The position numbers and the translations under genes were made by a program. A DNA stretch of 6,663 nucleotides from Methanobacterium sp. (lineage in GTDB: Archaea > Methanobacteriota > Methanobacteria > Methanobacteriales > Methanobacteriaceae). The stretch lies in the NCBI GenBank assembly GCA_003162115.1, contig PMMV01000040.1, positions 386 to 7,048 of the forward strand. The letters are read 5' to 3'. The notes below the pieces were generated by a model, which was not told where the DNA came from, ran no database searches, and saw nothing but the letters and a program-made list of their open reading frames with translations. How positions within the stretch are numbered: the first letter of the stretch is position 1; each line of letters opens with the position of its first letter. This document shows positions 4,731 through 6,663 of this stretch, one piece after another.

Positions 4731-5321
4731 ATGCCTCGTCCTAGAATATTTAGAAGAATATCAGAAGAACCTCAAACACGTTGTTTTAAACCAGAAAATG
4801 AGAATATTGACTCTTTAGAGCCTATTAAAATCACATTGGATGAATTTGAAGCTATAAGACTTAGAGATTATCATGACATACAGCAGGTAAGATCTGCTGA
4901 GATAATGGGAATTTCACAACCTACATTTCATAGAATATTAACTTCAGCTAGAAAAAAGATATCTAATGCCTTAATTGAGGGAAATACACTTATAATAGTA
5001 GGTGATGATATTATAACAGATAAAATAAGGTACAAATGTAATGTTTGTGGATTTGAATGGCTTAGCAAAGAAAAAGAATATGATGAATGCTTAGACTGCA
5101 AATCCAAAGATATTATGAAATTAGAAGATGAAGAAATCATAATTAAAACCGATCCTTCCCTGTTAGAGCGTAGATCTTATGGTGGTCATGGATTGGGAGT
5201 AGGCCCTCCAAGAGTTTGTAAATGCCCAAACTGTGGTTATGAATCCCCAAAAACTAGAGCAGTGCCATGTAAAAATACAATATGCCCCAAATGTGAAACT
5301 CCACTTTGTGGATCAGAATAA
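4731..5321 (+). CDS. DUF134/UPF0251 HTH regulator fused to two cysteine-rich modules (copy 2)
   Basis: A 196-residue paralogue of the protein at 1732-2316 with the same three-part plan. The DUF134 domain has the family-typical start MPRPRIFRR, DEFEAIRLRDY at 37-47 and a helix-turn-helix around 51-73 (SAEIMGISQPTFHRIL). The zinc ribbon has C103/C106 and C120/C123. A short glycine-rich linker (151-158) precedes the seven-cysteine module (C163, C165, C168, C180, C185, C188, C193). All eleven module cysteines are kept between the copies, while the linker and the segment before it differ, so the cysteines are under selection. C18 before the HTH is also shared. The internal ATG of copy 1 is absent. 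No ribosome site precedes ATG 4731, which fits a leaderless mRNA. It is followed by atwA after 67 nt rather than by a NifX gene. Its DNA targets and signal are unknown. Confidence 0.88.
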   Translation: MPRPRIFRRISEEPQTRCFKPENENIDSLEPIKITLDEFEAIRLRDYHDIQQVRSAEIMGISQPTFHRILTSARKKISNALIEGNTLIIVGDDIITDKIRYKCNVCGFEWLSKEKEYDECLDCKSKDIMKLEDEEIIIKTDPSLLERRSYGGHGLGVGPPRVCKCPNCGYESPKTRAVPCKNTICPKCETPLCGSE

Positions 5322-5333
5322 AACTAAAGTTGG

Positions 5334-5342
5334 TATTTAAAA
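5334..5342 (+). promoter_or_regulatory. Possible TATA box of atwA
   Basis: TATTTAAAA lies in the 67-nt gap. Transcription from it would start near 5364 and give a leader of about 25 nt holding the ribosome site. Read-through from the DUF134 gene is the alternative. Confidence 0.35.
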
Positions 5343-5377
5343 TCTAAATTCACACTAAATCATTAATAAAAAAAATT

Positions 5378-5383
5378 GGTGGG
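5378..5383 (+). promoter_or_regulatory. Ribosome-binding site GGTGGG of atwA
   Basis: A G-rich Shine-Dalgarno-like element 5 nt before ATG 5389. It supports this start, which gives the usual ABC-protein N-terminus. Confidence 0.55.
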
Positions 5384-5388
5384 TTACC

Positions 5389-6663
5389 ATGTCTTTTATA
5401 GAAATAAAAAACGTCACTAAATCTTTTGACGGTGTAAACATTCTTAAAAATGTGAATATCAAAGTCAATGAAGGATCTGTTTTGGGAATACTTGGAAGGA
5501 GTGGATCAGGCAAATCTGCCCTAATAAATATGTTAAGGGGAATGAAGGAGTACAAGCCAGATAAAGGCCAGATTATATATAATCTTTCAATATGTCCATC
5601 ATGCCTTCGAGTTGAACCTCCATCAATGGAAGGTAAAAATTGTGTTTGTGGTGTAAAGTTTGAAGCAAGAAGTGTAGACTTTTGGAGCTCTGATAGAAAA
5701 GTCTTTGCAGCCATAAAACGCAGAATATCTATAATGTTACAGAGAACTTTTGCCCTCTACGAAGATGATACTGTAATTGACAACGTTATAAAATCTATTA
5801 CGGGTCATGAAGATGAAGAAAGCATGTACTTGGCAATAGATATGTTAGAAATGGCTCAAATGTCCCATAGGATAACTCACATTGCTCGTGATCTAAGTGG
5901 AGGCGAAAAACAGAGAGTTGTACTCGCTAGACAGATGGCTAAGGAACCAATGATATTCCTTGCTGATGAACCAACAGGCACTTTAGACCCTAAAACTGCT
6001 GAACTCATACATCAAGCTATTATTGATGGAGTTAAAAGTAAAGGAACCACAATGGTAGTTACTTCCCACTGGCCAGAAGTTATGCGCCATCTTTCAGACT
6101 ACGCTATATGGTTGGATAAGGGCGAAATATTAGAGGAAGGAGACCCTGAAACTGTTGTGCAGAGTTTTATGAGTCATGTACCCCTTCCAGAAAAGAAAGT
6201 AGAATTCAAAACTGGAGGCCCTATAATCAAAATGGAAGGAGTCAAGAAATATTATTATTCTATTGATAGGGGAGTTGTGAAAGCTGTTGATGGCATAGAC
6301 CTCACAGTGAATGAAGGAGAAATATATGGGATTGTGGGCCTATCTGGAGCAGGTAAAACAACATTATCTAGGATTTTATTCGGACTTACTGATCCCAGCA
6401 GCGGCCAAATTATGGTCAAGCTGGGAGAAGAATGGATAAACATGACTGAGAAGGGAGTATCTGGGAGGGGCCGTGTAAAACCTTATCTTGGAATTTTACA
6501 TCAAGAATATAGTTTATATCCACATCAAAATGTTTTAGGAAACCTAACTGATGCCATAAGTCTTGAATTACCTGCAGAATTTGCCAAAATAAAGGCATCG
6601 TATGTGCTGCATGCTGTAGGATTTGATGAAAGTTATGCATCAAAAATACTAACAAAATATCCT
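5389..6663 (+). CDS. atwA: Methyl-coenzyme M reductase system component A2, twin ABC ATPase (3' end cut off)
   Basis: The first 425 residues of a tandem ABC ATPase without membrane segments. AtwA is the cytoplasmic ATP-binding component A2 needed for reductive activation of methyl-coenzyme M reductase, the last enzyme of methanogenesis. Domain 1 has Walker [10 protein letters not shown] (36-44, K42), Q-loop Q118, signature LSGGE (169-173), Walker B IFLADEP with D193/E194, and H-loop H227. Between Walker A and the Q-loop is a cysteine insert, CPSC (69-72) and CVC (85-87), likely a small metal site. Domain 2 starts near 279 with Walker [10 protein letters not shown] (317-325, K323) and Q372. 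The open frame runs off the window, so the second signature and Walker B (roughly 100 or more residues) are missing. Identification rests on the paired ABC plan plus the CPSC...CVC insert and following DFW, which I recall as typical of AtwA. It is nearly certain as an ABC protein and very likely AtwA. Confidence 0.92.
   Translation, partial: MSFIEIKNVTKSFDGVNILKNVNIKVNEGSVLGILGRSGSGKSALINMLRGMKEYKPDKGQIIYNLSICPSCLRVEPPSMEGKNCVCGVKFEARSVDFWSSDRKVFAAIKRRISIMLQRTFALYEDDTVIDNVIKSITGHEDEESMYLAIDMLEMAQMSHRITHIARDLSGGEKQRVVLARQMAKEPMIFLADEPTGTLDPKTAELIHQAIIDGVKSKGTTMVVTSHWPEVMRHLSDYAIWLDKGEILEEGDPETVVQSFMSHVPLPEKKVEFKTGGPIIKMEGVKKYYYSIDRGVVKAVDGIDLTVNEGEIYGIVGLSGAGKTTLSRILFGLTDPSSGQIMVKLGEEWINMTEKGVSGRGRVKPYLGILHQEYSLYPHQNVLGNLTDAISLELPAEFAKIKASYVLHAVGFDESYASKILTKYP

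Noticed and set aside
5000..5015. AGGTGAT followed by ATT inside the second DUF134 gene as an internal start
   Set aside because: No ATG, GTG or TTG at suitable spacing, and the bases encode ordinary domain-end residues; mentioned only as a parallel to copy 1.
5355..5714. Minus-strand frame of 119 codons under atwA
   Set aside because: It lies opposite the Walker A region of atwA, which has clear motifs in the forward frame that runs to the window end.
6255..6655. Two minus-strand frames near the right edge
   Set aside because: Both are antisense to the second ATPase domain of atwA.

Overview
The window most likely comes from a mesophilic methanogenic archaeon of the Methanobacterium type. 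Four things point there. The right-hand gene is a truncated atwA (component A2 of the methyl-coenzyme M reductase system), which is restricted to methanogens. The DNA is strongly AT-rich with AGA/AGG arginine codons. The ribosome-binding sites match the archaeal GGAGGTGAT type. Small archaeal families of unknown function (DUF3303-like and DUF2124-like) are present. All family assignments here are from reading the proteins, not from a search.

Layout, left to right. A probable C-terminal tail of an unknown gene (2-106) is followed by a terminator-like hairpin with a T-run and an AT-rich gene-free stretch. Next is a small DUF3303-like protein (360-647). It converges on a metallo-beta-lactamase-fold hydrolase on the minus strand (744-1583). 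Divergent from that hydrolase is the first of two paralogous HTH regulators of the DUF134/UPF0251 family, here fused to two cysteine-rich metal-binding modules (1732-2316). It is followed at 29 nt by a NifX/NifB-type 'dinitrogenase iron-molybdenum cofactor' domain protein, apparently started at AUU (2346-2711). A cation diffusion facilitator (CDF) transporter with its own promoter (2813-3694) overlaps by 4 nt a second, divergent NifX-domain protein (3691-4032). A DUF2124-like protein (4106-4579) stands alone. The second DUF134-zinc-ribbon paralogue (4731-5321) precedes atwA (5389 to the window end, incomplete).

How it may work together (inference). The middle of the window looks like a small metal- or Fe-S-related island: two cysteine-rich DNA-binding proteins, two cluster/metallocofactor-binding NifX-like proteins, a divalent-cation exporter and a metal-dependent hydrolase. 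The best direct evidence of a shared circuit is the palindrome TGAATATATATTCA. It lies between the TATA box and the start codon of both DUF134 genes at nearly the same place (20-bp perfect palindrome at 1711-1730, 14-bp at 4715-4728). Both genes appear to be leaderless, so a protein bound there would block initiation. Autoregulation and cross-regulation by the paralogues is the simplest model. Further inverted repeats built from AGATAA/TTATCT with the same AAGA spacer sit at the predicted transcription starts of the hydrolase gene and the CDF gene.

No tRNA, rRNA, CRISPR array, insertion sequence or origin was recognised.
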